Source: an uncultured Hungatella sp.
GTDB lineage: Bacteria > Bacillota > Clostridia > Lachnospirales > Lachnospiraceae
DNA length: 64,000 nt
Assembly (NCBI GenBank): GCA_910577935.1
Contig: CAJTOT010000003.1
Location: forward strand, 14,941-78,940
Direction of reading: 5' to 3'
Part shown: in pieces, positions 56,206 to 63,367 of the stretch
Position numbering within the stretch: the first letter of the stretch is position 1
How the letters are laid out: each line of letters opens with the position of its first letter
The notes under the pieces: model-generated
The model's input: only the letters and a program-made list of their open reading frames with translations
Told to the model about the DNA's origin: nothing
Databases searched by the model: none
Program-made: the position numbers and the translations under genes

Positions 56206-57258
56206 ATGAGCAAGAAAACAGAGCAGAAATATACATACCAGGAACTTTCTGCGTTCTGTCTTCAGGTGTCTCTTCTGCTGAAGGCGGCGGTTCCTCTTGA
56301 CGAGGGACTGCGGATTATGGCAGAGGATGCGGCAAATGAGGACGAGAAAAAAAGACTGATATTTCTGGCGGATGAGATTGAGCTGGGAGCCCCTGTTTTT
56401 GAGGCCCTGGAGAAGACGGAGAGCTTTCCCGACTATGTGGTGAAGATGGCGAAACTGGGCGACCAGACGGGAACCCTGGACCAGATGATGGAGGCCCTTT
56501 CCGTTTACTATGACAAAGAGGACCGCATGATACGGAATATACGCAATGCGGTCACTTATCCCGTCATGATGGTTCTTATGCTTCTGGTGGTGCTGTTCGT
56601 GCTGTTCACCAGGGTTATGCCTGTGTTTGAAGAGGTGTACGAGCAGCTGGGAGCACAGATATCGCCTGTGTCCCAGACGGCTATCCGGCTGGGCGGCGCT
56701 TTCAGCGGCGCGGCCCTGGCCGCTGCCGCCGTGCTGGCTGTGGCGGTTCTGGGGCTGTATATCGCGTCGAAGCTGGGCCGGAAGGTACATATTGTGGAGA
56801 ACCTGACAGAAAAGTTTAAGCGGTCCAACAAGACGGCTCTCCTGGTGGCGAAGCGGCGCTGCTGCTCGGTTCTGGCCCTGACGCTGAAGAGCGGTCTGGA
56901 GCTGGAAAAGGGAATCGAGCTGGCGGAGGAGCTGGCGGGCAACAGCAAGGTGCAGGAATACCTGACAGCCTGCCGGGAAAGCCTGGAGGTGGGAAAAGGA
57001 TACGACGAGGCCATGAAGGACTCCGGACTGTTTAACGGCTTTCAGATCCAGATGATCAAGGTGGGCAACCGGAGCGGCAGGCTGGATACGGTGATGGAGG
57101 ATATCTCTTCCGGGTACGAGGAGGAGGCGGACGCTTCCATCGACAACACCATATCCCGGCTGGAACCCACTATTGTGGCTGTTCTTGCCGTGTCTGTCGG
57201 TCTTGTCCTGCTGTCGGTCATGCTGCCTCTGGTGGGCATATTGTCAGCGATAGGATAG
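56206..57258 (+). CDS. pilC: Type IV pilus/type II secretion platform protein (PilC/GspF)
   Basis: A 350-residue inner-membrane platform protein. Two T2SF domains each carry a helical cytoplasmic part and TM helices: SAFCLQVSLLLKAAVPLDEG (about residues 13) with TM about 115-140 (VTYPVMMVLMLLVVLFVLF), and the second half (CCSVLALTLKSGLELEKGIE) ending in TM (IVAVLAVSVGLVLLSVMLPL). ComGB/PilC proteins anchor the assembly ATPase and pilin subunits. GGAGAAACGTTC precedes the ATG. Four small pilin-like genes and a PilT ATPase follow. Confidence 0.9.
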   Translation: MSKKTEQKYTYQELSAFCLQVSLLLKAAVPLDEGLRIMAEDAANEDEKKRLIFLADEIELGAPVFEALEKTESFPDYVVKMAKLGDQTGTLDQMMEALSVYYDKEDRMIRNIRNAVTYPVMMVLMLLVVLFVLFTRVMPVFEEVYEQLGAQISPVSQTAIRLGGAFSGAALAAAAVLAVAVLGLYIASKLGRKVHIVENLTEKFKRSNKTALLVAKRRCCSVLALTLKSGLELEKGIELAEELAGNSKVQEYLTACRESLEVGKGYDEAMKDSGLFNGFQIQMIKVGNRSGRLDTVMEDISSGYEEEADASIDNTISRLEPTIVAVLAVSVGLVLLSVMLPLVGILSAIG

Positions 57259-57261
57259 CAG

Positions 57262-57600
57262 GTGATCAAAGTGAAACAGTTGAAAAACAGTTGGAAGATT
57301 ATAAGAGGATACGCGGTGTCCCTGGTGGTATTCGGCGCGGTCATCGCCGTGTTTTTACAGGGGGTTCTGTCCATGTCCGACCGCATGGAGAAGGAGGGGG
57401 CAGAGACATTGCGGAGCGCCATCGCCCGGGCCTGTGTCCAGTGCTACGCCATCGAGGGACGGTATCCGCCTTCCGTGGCGTATCTGGAGGAGAATTACGG
57501 CATCAGGCTTGACCGGGAACGGTTTGATGTGTTTTATGAAGGCTTCGCCTCCAACATTATGCCCAACATCACGGTAAATTCCAGGAATATAGAAGAGTAA
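57262..57600 (+). CDS. Pilin-like membrane-anchored protein
   Basis: A 112-residue protein: short basic N-terminus, one TM helix (about residues 17-37, GYAVSLVVFGAVIAVFLQGV) and a soluble part with VQCYAIEGRYPPSVAYLEEN, which resembles the first strand region of GspG/ComGC pseudopilins. No class III prepilin cleavage site (Gly then FTLxE-like) is visible. GTG 57262 and GTG 57271 (5 bases after AGGTGA) are both possible starts. It begins 4 bases after the PilC stop. Confidence 0.75.
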   Translation: MIKVKQLKNSWKIIRGYAVSLVVFGAVIAVFLQGVLSMSDRMEKEGAETLRSAIARACVQCYAIEGRYPPSVAYLEENYGIRLDRERFDVFYEGFASNIMPNITVNSRNIEE

Positions 57601-57614
57601 AGGGGGAGAACGGT

Positions 57615-58109
57615 TTGAAAAAACAGACACAGCATAACAGACAGACCATGAACCTTCTCTTTACCATGCTGTTGTTTCTGGTGTTTGTGCTCAGCGCGCT
57701 GTTCACGGTTCTCATCGGCGGCAAAGTCTATGAGAACATCAACAGCCGTGTGGAGGAGAACTATTCCGGACAGGTGGTCCTAAACTACGTGGCAAACAAA
57801 GTGAGGCAGAATGACAAGGCGGACAGCATAGCCGTCAGGGACATCGAGGGCACGGCGGTGCTGGAGCTGGCCCAGGAGATCAACGGCATCAGCTATGTCA
57901 CCTGGATCTACTATATGGACGGCTCAGTGAGGGAGCTGTTTACCAACGCGGGAAGCGGCCTGGGGCTGGAGGACGGGCTGGAGATCATTGACAGCCAGGG
58001 GCTGACCTTCCGCCGGGAAGGCGATATCCTGGAGGTGCAGGTGGCGGATCAGACTGACACCAGGCTGCTGCTGAATATCAGAAGCGGAGGCAGGACTGAT
58101 GAAAAATAA
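57615..58109 (+). CDS. DUF4860-like membrane-anchored protein of the pilus locus
   Basis: A 164-residue protein with an N-terminal TM helix (about residues 14-36, LLFTMLLFLVFVLSALFTVL) and a beta-rich ectodomain (SGQVVLNYVANKVRQNDKAD, YVTWIYYMDGSVRELFTNAG, FRREGDILEVQVADQTDT). It resembles DUF4860 proteins that accompany type IV pilus-like genes in Lachnospiraceae (family name from memory). It probably takes the place of a minor pilin. The start is TTG 57615 after AGGGGGAG; no ATG is available nearby. It overlaps the next gene by 11 bases. Confidence 0.75.
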   Translation: MKKQTQHNRQTMNLLFTMLLFLVFVLSALFTVLIGGKVYENINSRVEENYSGQVVLNYVANKVRQNDKADSIAVRDIEGTAVLELAQEINGISYVTWIYYMDGSVRELFTNAGSGLGLEDGLEIIDSQGLTFRREGDILEVQVADQTDTRLLLNIRSGGRTDEK

Positions 58110-58518
58110 GCGGGATTCGGGAACCGCGCTGTTTCTCATGGAGATGATCGCGGTGGTGTGTTTCTTTATTTTGTGCGCCAGCATCTGTATTCTGGTGTTT
58201 GTCAAGGCCAATAATTTAAGCCGTCTGGCAAGAGACACGAACCAGGCTTCCCTGGCGGCTGAGAGCGTCGCGGAGGTCTGGAAGGCGGAAGACGCAGAGG
58301 GGCTGAAAACCCGGTTTGGCATGCGGGAAGAAGGAGATCATCAGGTTATCTGCTGGGATTCCCGGTGGAATGTGACGGCGGATGGAAATCAGACAGGATT
58401 TTTGGCCCAGGTGACGGTGGAAGTAAAAGGGGCTGTGGAGGAGGCGCAGATAAAGGTTCTGCGTTCCGAGGATGGGACAGAACTCTTTTTGCTGACGGCA
58501 AAGAGGCTTTCCCGGTAA
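58099..58518 (+). CDS. Minor-pilin-like protein
   Basis: A 139-residue protein with a basic head (NKRDSG), one TM helix (about residues 12-35, MEMIAVVCFFILCASICILV) and an ectodomain with helical continuation (RDTNQASLAAESVAEVWKAE) and beta strands (FLAQVTVEVKGAVEEAQIKV). The layout matches type IV minor pilins or pseudopilins, but no prepilin cleavage motif is seen. GGAGG lies 8 bases upstream, and it overlaps the DUF4860-like gene by 11 bases. Confidence 0.75.
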   Translation: MKNKRDSGTALFLMEMIAVVCFFILCASICILVFVKANNLSRLARDTNQASLAAESVAEVWKAEDAEGLKTRFGMREEGDHQVICWDSRWNVTADGNQTGFLAQVTVEVKGAVEEAQIKVLRSEDGTELFLLTAKRLSR

Positions 58519-58549
58519 TGTCCGCCCCGGCAGGAAAGGAAATTTAAAT

Positions 58550-59017
58550 ATGGACAACAGGCAGTCAGGCGGGAGGGCCAACATCGGCACATCCTCTCTG
58601 ATCTTGATTTTTATAATATTGTGTCTGACGATTTTCGGGCTCTTGTCCTTAAGCAGCGCAGGCAGCGACTGGAATCTGGCCAGGAAGAACGCCCAGTCAA
58701 TCAAGGGCTATTATGAGGCGGACGGCCAGGCGGTGGAATTTACGGCCATGGTGGAGGAGCAGCTCTGGGAATGCGCGCAGGCAGCTTCTTCTGAGGAGGC
58801 GTACTGGCATCTTGTAGAGGAAAGGCTGGGACAGTACTATCATGAGGAGACCGGCACCATAGAGACGGACCTGGAGATGCTGTACGGTCAGAAACTTCAT
58901 GTGGCTCTGGAGTTATGCCGGGAAGAGGAGAAAGGGTACAGAATTCTGGCATGGAATGTCTACCAGTCAGAGGATTATGAGATTGACAGGTCTATGCCTG
59001 TCTGGAGCGGAAGTTGA
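58550..59017 (+). CDS. Minor-pilin-like protein
   Basis: A 155-residue protein: hydrophilic head of 15 residues, TM helix (about 16-38, SLILIFIILCLTIFGLLSLS), then a long amphipathic segment and an ectodomain with LEMLYGQKLHVALELCREEE. It is the fourth pilin-like gene in a row and 20 bases upstream of the PilT gene. No homologous family is recognised beyond the shared plan. GGAAAGGAAATTT is its ribosome site. Confidence 0.72.
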   Translation: MDNRQSGGRANIGTSSLILIFIILCLTIFGLLSLSSAGSDWNLARKNAQSIKGYYEADGQAVEFTAMVEEQLWECAQAASSEEAYWHLVEERLGQYYHEETGTIETDLEMLYGQKLHVALELCREEEKGYRILAWNVYQSEDYEIDRSMPVWSGS

Positions 59018-59036
59018 CAAGGGAGGAAACTGCGTT

Positions 59037-60101
59037 ATGGATATTGTAGAATTGCTCGGCGCTGCGGTGAACAGGCAGGCGTCAGATATTTTCCTGGTTG
59101 CGGGCATGCCCCTCTCCTACAAAGTAGGAGGCAGGATCGAATACTATGAGGATAAAAAACTGTTCCCGGATCAGATTGACGAGATGGTCACCCAGCTCTA
59201 TAAGACGGCGGGGAACCGGAGCATGATGAGGATTCAGGAGACGGGCGACGACGATTTTTCTTTCGCCCTCCCCCAGCTCTCCCGTTTCCGCGCCAATGTG
59301 TTCAGACAGAGAGGCTCTCTGGCGGCGATTATCCGTATTATCACTTTTGAACTGCCGGATTATGAGAAGCTTCATCTTCCCAGAACCATCATCGACGTGG
59401 CGAAGATGACCAAGGGGATGGTGCTGGTGACAGGACCTGCGGGAAGCGGCAAGAGCACTACCCTGGCCTGTATCATCAACGAGATCAACAGGACGAGAAA
59501 TGCCCATGTGATCACCCTGGAGGACCCTATCGAGTATCTCCACCGCCACGATAAGAGCGTGGTTTCCCAGAGAGAGATCGGAACGGACACAGAGAGCTAC
59601 GTGTCGGGGCTCAGAGCGGCCTTGAGACAGGCTCCGGACGTGATTCTTCTGGGGGAGATGAGGGATCATGAGACTATCAAGACGGCTATGACGGCGGCGG
59701 AGACAGGCCATCTGGTCATATCCACTCTCCACACCGTGGGAGCGGCCAACACCATGGACCGCATTATCGACAGCTTTCCGCCGGAACAGCAGCAGCAGAT
59801 CCGGGTGCAGATATCCATGGTTATGCAGGCAGTCATCTCACAGCAGCTGATTCCCACCTTAAGCGGCGGGGTACAGCCGGCTTTCGAGATCATGTTCTTC
59901 AACAACGCTATCCGAAACATGATCCGGGAGTCGAAGATCCATCAGATTGACAACGTGATCGCCACCTCCCAGAAGGAAGGCATGGTGGCTATGGATGCCA
60001 GCCTGATACAGATGTACCAGCAGAAGGTTATCTCGAAAGAAGACGCCATTATCTACAGCAACAACAGCGAACTGATGGCCAAGAAGATCGAGAGGCTGTA
60101 A
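59037..60101 (+). CDS. pilT: PilT-type pilus ATPase
   Basis: A 354-residue secretion ATPase of the PilT subgroup, which powers pilus retraction and twitching. An N-terminal PAS-like domain (about residues 1-95, AVNRQASDIFLVAGMPLSYK) precedes the RecA-like core: Walker A GPAGSGKST (about 134), Asp box HVITLEDPIEYLHRH, Walker B VILLGEMRDHETIKTA (about 203) and the His box GHLVISTLHTVGAANTMDRI. The GEMRD form and the lack of a zinc motif and N1 domain fit PilT better than PilB. ATG 59037 follows GGGAGGAAACTGC. No extension ATPase gene (PilB) lies in the window. Confidence 0.9.
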   Translation: MDIVELLGAAVNRQASDIFLVAGMPLSYKVGGRIEYYEDKKLFPDQIDEMVTQLYKTAGNRSMMRIQETGDDDFSFALPQLSRFRANVFRQRGSLAAIIRIITFELPDYEKLHLPRTIIDVAKMTKGMVLVTGPAGSGKSTTLACIINEINRTRNAHVITLEDPIEYLHRHDKSVVSQREIGTDTESYVSGLRAALRQAPDVILLGEMRDHETIKTAMTAAETGHLVISTLHTVGAANTMDRIIDSFPPEQQQQIRVQISMVMQAVISQQLIPTLSGGVQPAFEIMFFNNAIRNMIRESKIHQIDNVIATSQKEGMVAMDASLIQMYQQKVISKEDAIIYSNNSELMAKKIERL

Positions 60102-60104
60102 AAA

Positions 60105-60147
60105 GAATCCCGGACAGCGGCAGGGAAACCGCTATCCGGGATTTTTG
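60105..60147. terminator. Bidirectional terminator between pilT and the DUF4397-like gene
   Basis: AATCCCGGA pairs with TCCGGGATT with an inner AGCGG/CCGCT, followed by TTTTTG on the plus strand and TTCTTTTTA on the minus strand. Confidence 0.9.
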
Positions 60148-60181
60148 CGCCGCCGCGGGCCCGGAGAAGCGGCGGGCGGCG

Positions 60182-61141
60182 CTAGTCTGTGACTGTCAGC
60201 GCCCGGAAGCCCATGTCGGACCAGTTGTTGCCGATGAGGTAGGAGGTATAGCGGGCGCCGGCGGAGATGTTCAGCTGATAGGACACCAGAGGCTCGCCTG
60301 TGAGACTTCCGGCAGAGACGGCGCCGATGACGATCATGGGCAGTTCACGGATTACAGAAAATGTTCCGGCGTTGGTGATGTAGAACTGGTAGGAGCCGGC
60401 CATGGCCTGTTTGTAGATGGTCACTTCCCTGAAATCCACGTTGCGGAACACGGCGTCATGACTGTAGAGCATCACATCATAGCCGGAGCCGCTGTAGGAC
60501 ATGTTGGCCACGCGGTAACAGCCGGTGTTGTAGTTCATATTGCTGCATCCCGAGTCCGATACCTGGCTCATGGCCAGCCCTCCGGAGGCGGTATCCACCA
60601 GAACCAGGGTGTATTTCTGGCCGCCGGTGAAGGGGAAGGTCTGCTGGAGAAGAACGGTTTGCAGCCCGGAAGCCCTCCTGACCGTCACGGTGTGGAAACC
60701 GTCGGCGAGCTGACCGTAGCCGGAGATTGTGCCAAATCTGGCGTTTACCGCATAGTTTGTATTATCAATGCTGACATTGACAGGAAATGTGTTGGCGGAA
60801 GCGTTGAGGAAACGCACCTGGGCATTGTTCTGGGGGAAATTGCAGTTGGTACAGGAAGAACACCCCGGACAGGAGGGGAATACCGGGAAGGTGATGACCG
60901 TGGGGGACCAGGCTGTGGCGCCGGGGTACGCCGGGGTGCCGCCCTCGGGAGCCACAGGCAGGGTCAGTCCATAGTCATTTGACGGGAGTACGGACTGGGC
61001 GTCAGCCGTCTGGGGTACATCAGAATAAGAATATGGTGAGGCGGCGCTGTCCTGGGAGACGGGCGCAGCCTCCTCGTATGTCTCTTCATAGTCCTCGGGG
61101 GATAAGTGGGCGCTGGAATTGCCGGTGTTATTTTCAGCCAT
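60182..61141 (-). CDS. DUF4397-like protein with a Cys-rich linker
   Basis: A 319-residue protein. Residues about 1-75 are acidic and disordered (SPEDYEETYEEAAPVSQD), then FPSCPGCSSCTNCNFP (about 92-107) forms a Cys-rich linker. Two DUF4397-like beta domains follow: RFLNASANTFPVNVSIDNTN (about 111) and NMSYSGSGYDVMLYSHDAVF (about 219). There is no signal peptide or TM segment. Such domains occur in secreted and spore-associated proteins; a spore-coat role is a guess based on the Cys-rich, unexported design. The ATG is preceded on the minus strand by AACAACGAGGCTTTTT (GAGG). Confidence 0.7.
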   Translation of the reverse strand: MAENNTGNSSAHLSPEDYEETYEEAAPVSQDSAASPYSYSDVPQTADAQSVLPSNDYGLTLPVAPEGGTPAYPGATAWSPTVITFPVFPSCPGCSSCTNCNFPQNNAQVRFLNASANTFPVNVSIDNTNYAVNARFGTISGYGQLADGFHTVTVRRASGLQTVLLQQTFPFTGGQKYTLVLVDTASGGLAMSQVSDSGCSNMNYNTGCYRVANMSYSGSGYDVMLYSHDAVFRNVDFREVTIYKQAMAGSYQFYITNAGTFSVIRELPMIVIGAVSAGSLTGEPLVSYQLNISAGARYTSYLIGNNWSDMGFRALTVTD

Positions 61142-61245
61142 AAAAAGCCTCGTTGTTGTTTTACTTTAAACTATGAGTGAAAACGGTTTTGGTTCCGGGG
61201 AGAAGTTCTTTTTAAAAAAGTTCTTTTAAAAAATAAAAATTTTTA

Positions 61246-61274
61246 TTGACAAAACGGGACAGACATGATAATAT
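61246..61274 (+). promoter_or_regulatory. Promoter of tRNA-Thr
   Basis: Consensus TTGACA (61246-61251), a 17-base spacer and TAATAT (61269-61274), 37 bases before the tRNA. Confidence 0.85.
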
Positions 61275-61311
61275 ATCTAAGGCTTAAGCATGGTCTTGAG
61301 TTCAGAGAGAG

Positions 61312-61384
61312 GCTGATGTGGCACAGGTGGTAGCGCACCTCATTGGTAGTGAGGAGGTCACGGGTCCGAGTCCCGTCATCAGCT
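61312..61384 (+). tRNA. tRNA-Thr (anticodon GGT)
   Basis: Acceptor GCTGATG/CATCAGC, D-arm GCAC..GCGC region, anticodon stem CCTCA/TGAGG around TTGGTAG (anticodon GGT, reads ACC and ACT), and T-arm CGGGTCCGAGTCCCG. No CCA is encoded. A terminator follows 13 bases later. Confidence 0.93.
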
Positions 61385-61397
61385 CTTGGAAAACTGG

Positions 61398-61434
61398 CAG
61401 GAATCCGGAAGAATCAGGGTTCCTGTTATTTTTA
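61398..61434 (+). terminator. Terminator after tRNA-Thr
   Basis: CAGGAA (61398-61403) pairs with TTCCTG (61420-61425) and is followed by TTATTTTTA. Confidence 0.6.
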
Positions 61435-61496
61435 TGTCCATGAGACACTTTAAGCGGAGTGACAAAAATCCTCTTTTCTAACCATGAGAAATATGG

Positions 61497-61502
61497 TATG
61501 AT
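61497..61502 (+). promoter_or_regulatory. Possible extended -10 element of glnS
   Basis: TATGAT preceded by TGG (TGGTATGAT) lies 41 bases before the glnS start. No good -35 box is seen at the proper distance. Confidence 0.35.
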
Positions 61503-61542
61503 AGCGTAATATTGGGAATACTACAGATGATGGAGGAAGAAC

Positions 61543-63249
61543 ATGGAAGAGAACAGAGAGATGACAGACAGTTCCAGAAACTTTATAGAGCAGGAGATAG
61601 ACAGGGATTTGGCGGAAGGGGTTTATGACCATGTTAAGACCCGGTTTCCGCCGGAGCCTAACGGGTATCTCCACATCGGACATGCCAAGTCCATTCTCTT
61701 GAATTATGGCCTGGCTCAAAAGTACGGCGGCGAGTTCAACCTGCGGTTCGACGATACCAACCCCACCAAGGAGAAGGAGGAGTTCGTCCAGTCTATCATC
61801 GAGGATGTAAAATGGCTGGGAGCGGATTTTGAGGAACGTCTGTTTTTTGCGTCCAACTATTTTCAGCAGATGTACGAATGCGCGGTTTTGCTCATCAAGA
61901 AGGGAAAGGCTTTCGTGTGCGACCTGAGCGCTGAGGAGATCAGGGAGTACCGGGGAGATTTTAAGACTCCGGGAAAAGAGAGCCCTTACCGGAACCGGAG
62001 CATCGAGGAGAACCTCCGGCTGTTTGAGGAGATGAAGGAGGGCAGATATCAGGACGGAGAGAAGGTTCTGAGGGCGAAGATTGACATGGCGTCCCCCAAC
62101 ATCAACATGAGAGATCCGGTTATCTACCGGGTTGCCCGCATGAGCCATCACAACACCGGCGATACATGGTGCATTTATCCCATGTACGATTTCGCCCACC
62201 CCATTGAGGACGCCATTGAGCATATCACCCATTCCATCTGCACCCTGGAGTTTGAGGACCACAGGCCTCTCTACGACTGGGTCGTGAAGGAGTGCGGGTT
62301 TGAGAACCCGCCGAGACAGATCGAGTTCGCAAAGCTGTATCTGACCAATGTGGTCACGGGAAAGAGATATATCAAGAAGCTGGTGGAAGATGCAGTCGTG
62401 GATGGCTGGGACGATCCCCGGCTGGTGTCCATCGCCGCGCTGAGACGGCGTGGATACACGCCGGAATCACTGAAGAAATTCGTGGAGCTGGTGGGGGTTG
62501 CCAAGGCCAACAGTTCTGTGGATTACGCCATGCTTGAGTACTGTATCCGGGAGGATCTGAAGCTGAAAAAGGCCCGCATGATGGCGATCCTGTATCCGGT
62601 GAAGCTGGTTATCGACAATTATCCGGAGGGCCGGACCGAGGAGCTTCTGATACCCAACAACCTGGAGAATGAGGAGCTGGGGGAGAGGAAGGTGCCATTC
62701 GGGAGAGAACTCTACATCGAGAGAGAGGACTTTATGGAGGAGCCGCCTAAGAAATATTTCCGTCTGTTCCCCGGCAATGAAGTCCGTCTCATGGGCGCTT
62801 ATTTTGTGACCTGCACAGGCTGTGAGAAGGACGAGAACGGCAATGTCACGGTGGTTCACGCCACCTACGACCCGGAGACCAAAAGCGGTTCCGGCTTCGC
62901 GGGCCGGAAGGTGAAGGGAACCATCCACTGGGTTGCCGCCGACACGGCTGTCAAGGTAGAGTGCCGCCTGTATGAGAATATCGTGGATGAGGAGAAGGGC
63001 AAGCTCAACGAGGACGGCAGCCTGAATCTGAATCCCAACTCTCTCACTGTGCTGAAAGAGTGCTATGCAGAGCCTGCCCTGGCGGACGTGAAGCCGGGCG
63101 ACAGCTTCCAGTTCATGAGAGACGGATATTTCTGCGTGGACAGCAAGGACAGCCGGCCGGATCATCTGGTGTTTAACAGAATCGTGTCCTTAAAGAGCTC
63201 TTTTAAGCTGAATAAGCAGGGGACAGACAGCCGAAAGGCAGATAACTGA
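61543..63249 (+). CDS. glnS: Glutaminyl-tRNA synthetase
   Basis: A 568-residue class I synthetase charging tRNA-Gln directly. The HIGH motif is in PPEPNGYLHIGHAKSILLNYG (about residues 41), followed by FDDTNPTKEKEEFV, the GlnRS-specific core THSICTLEFEDHRPLYDWV (about 230), and the C-terminal anticodon-binding beta barrels (RLFPGNEVRLMGAYFVTCTG onward). The second signature, usually VMSKR or VLSKR, reads VVTGKRYIKKLV here. Direct charging is less common in Firmicutes than the GatCAB route, though present in many Lachnospiraceae. GGAGGAAGAAC precedes the ATG. Confidence 0.95.
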   Translation: MEENREMTDSSRNFIEQEIDRDLAEGVYDHVKTRFPPEPNGYLHIGHAKSILLNYGLAQKYGGEFNLRFDDTNPTKEKEEFVQSIIEDVKWLGADFEERLFFASNYFQQMYECAVLLIKKGKAFVCDLSAEEIREYRGDFKTPGKESPYRNRSIEENLRLFEEMKEGRYQDGEKVLRAKIDMASPNINMRDPVIYRVARMSHHNTGDTWCIYPMYDFAHPIEDAIEHITHSICTLEFEDHRPLYDWVVKECGFENPPRQIEFAKLYLTNVVTGKRYIKKLVEDAVVDGWDDPRLVSIAALRRRGYTPESLKKFVELVGVAKANSSVDYAMLEYCIREDLKLKKARMMAILYPVKLVIDNYPEGRTEELLIPNNLENEELGERKVPFGRELYIEREDFMEEPPKKYFRLFPGNEVRLMGAYFVTCTGCEKDENGNVTVVHATYDPETKSGSGFAGRKVKGTIHWVAADTAVKVECRLYENIVDEEKGKLNEDGSLNLNPNSLTVLKECYAEPALADVKPGDSFQFMRDGYFCVDSKDSRPDHLVFNRIVSLKSSFKLNKQGTDSRKADN

Positions 63250-63257
63250 CAGGACAG

Positions 63258-63298
63258 AAAAAAGCTGACGTGGGAGCAGAACCCGTCAGCTTTTTTAT
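63258..63298 (+). terminator. Terminator after glnS
   Basis: AAAAAAGCTGACG pairs with CGTCAGCTTTTTT around a 13-base loop; a textbook intrinsic terminator. Confidence 0.93.
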
Positions 63299-63367
63299 TA
63301 GTGAGTCCGGCAAAATCCGGAAGAATCCGGAGGCTGAGGGATCGGCCGGATTATATGAGGTGTGAAT

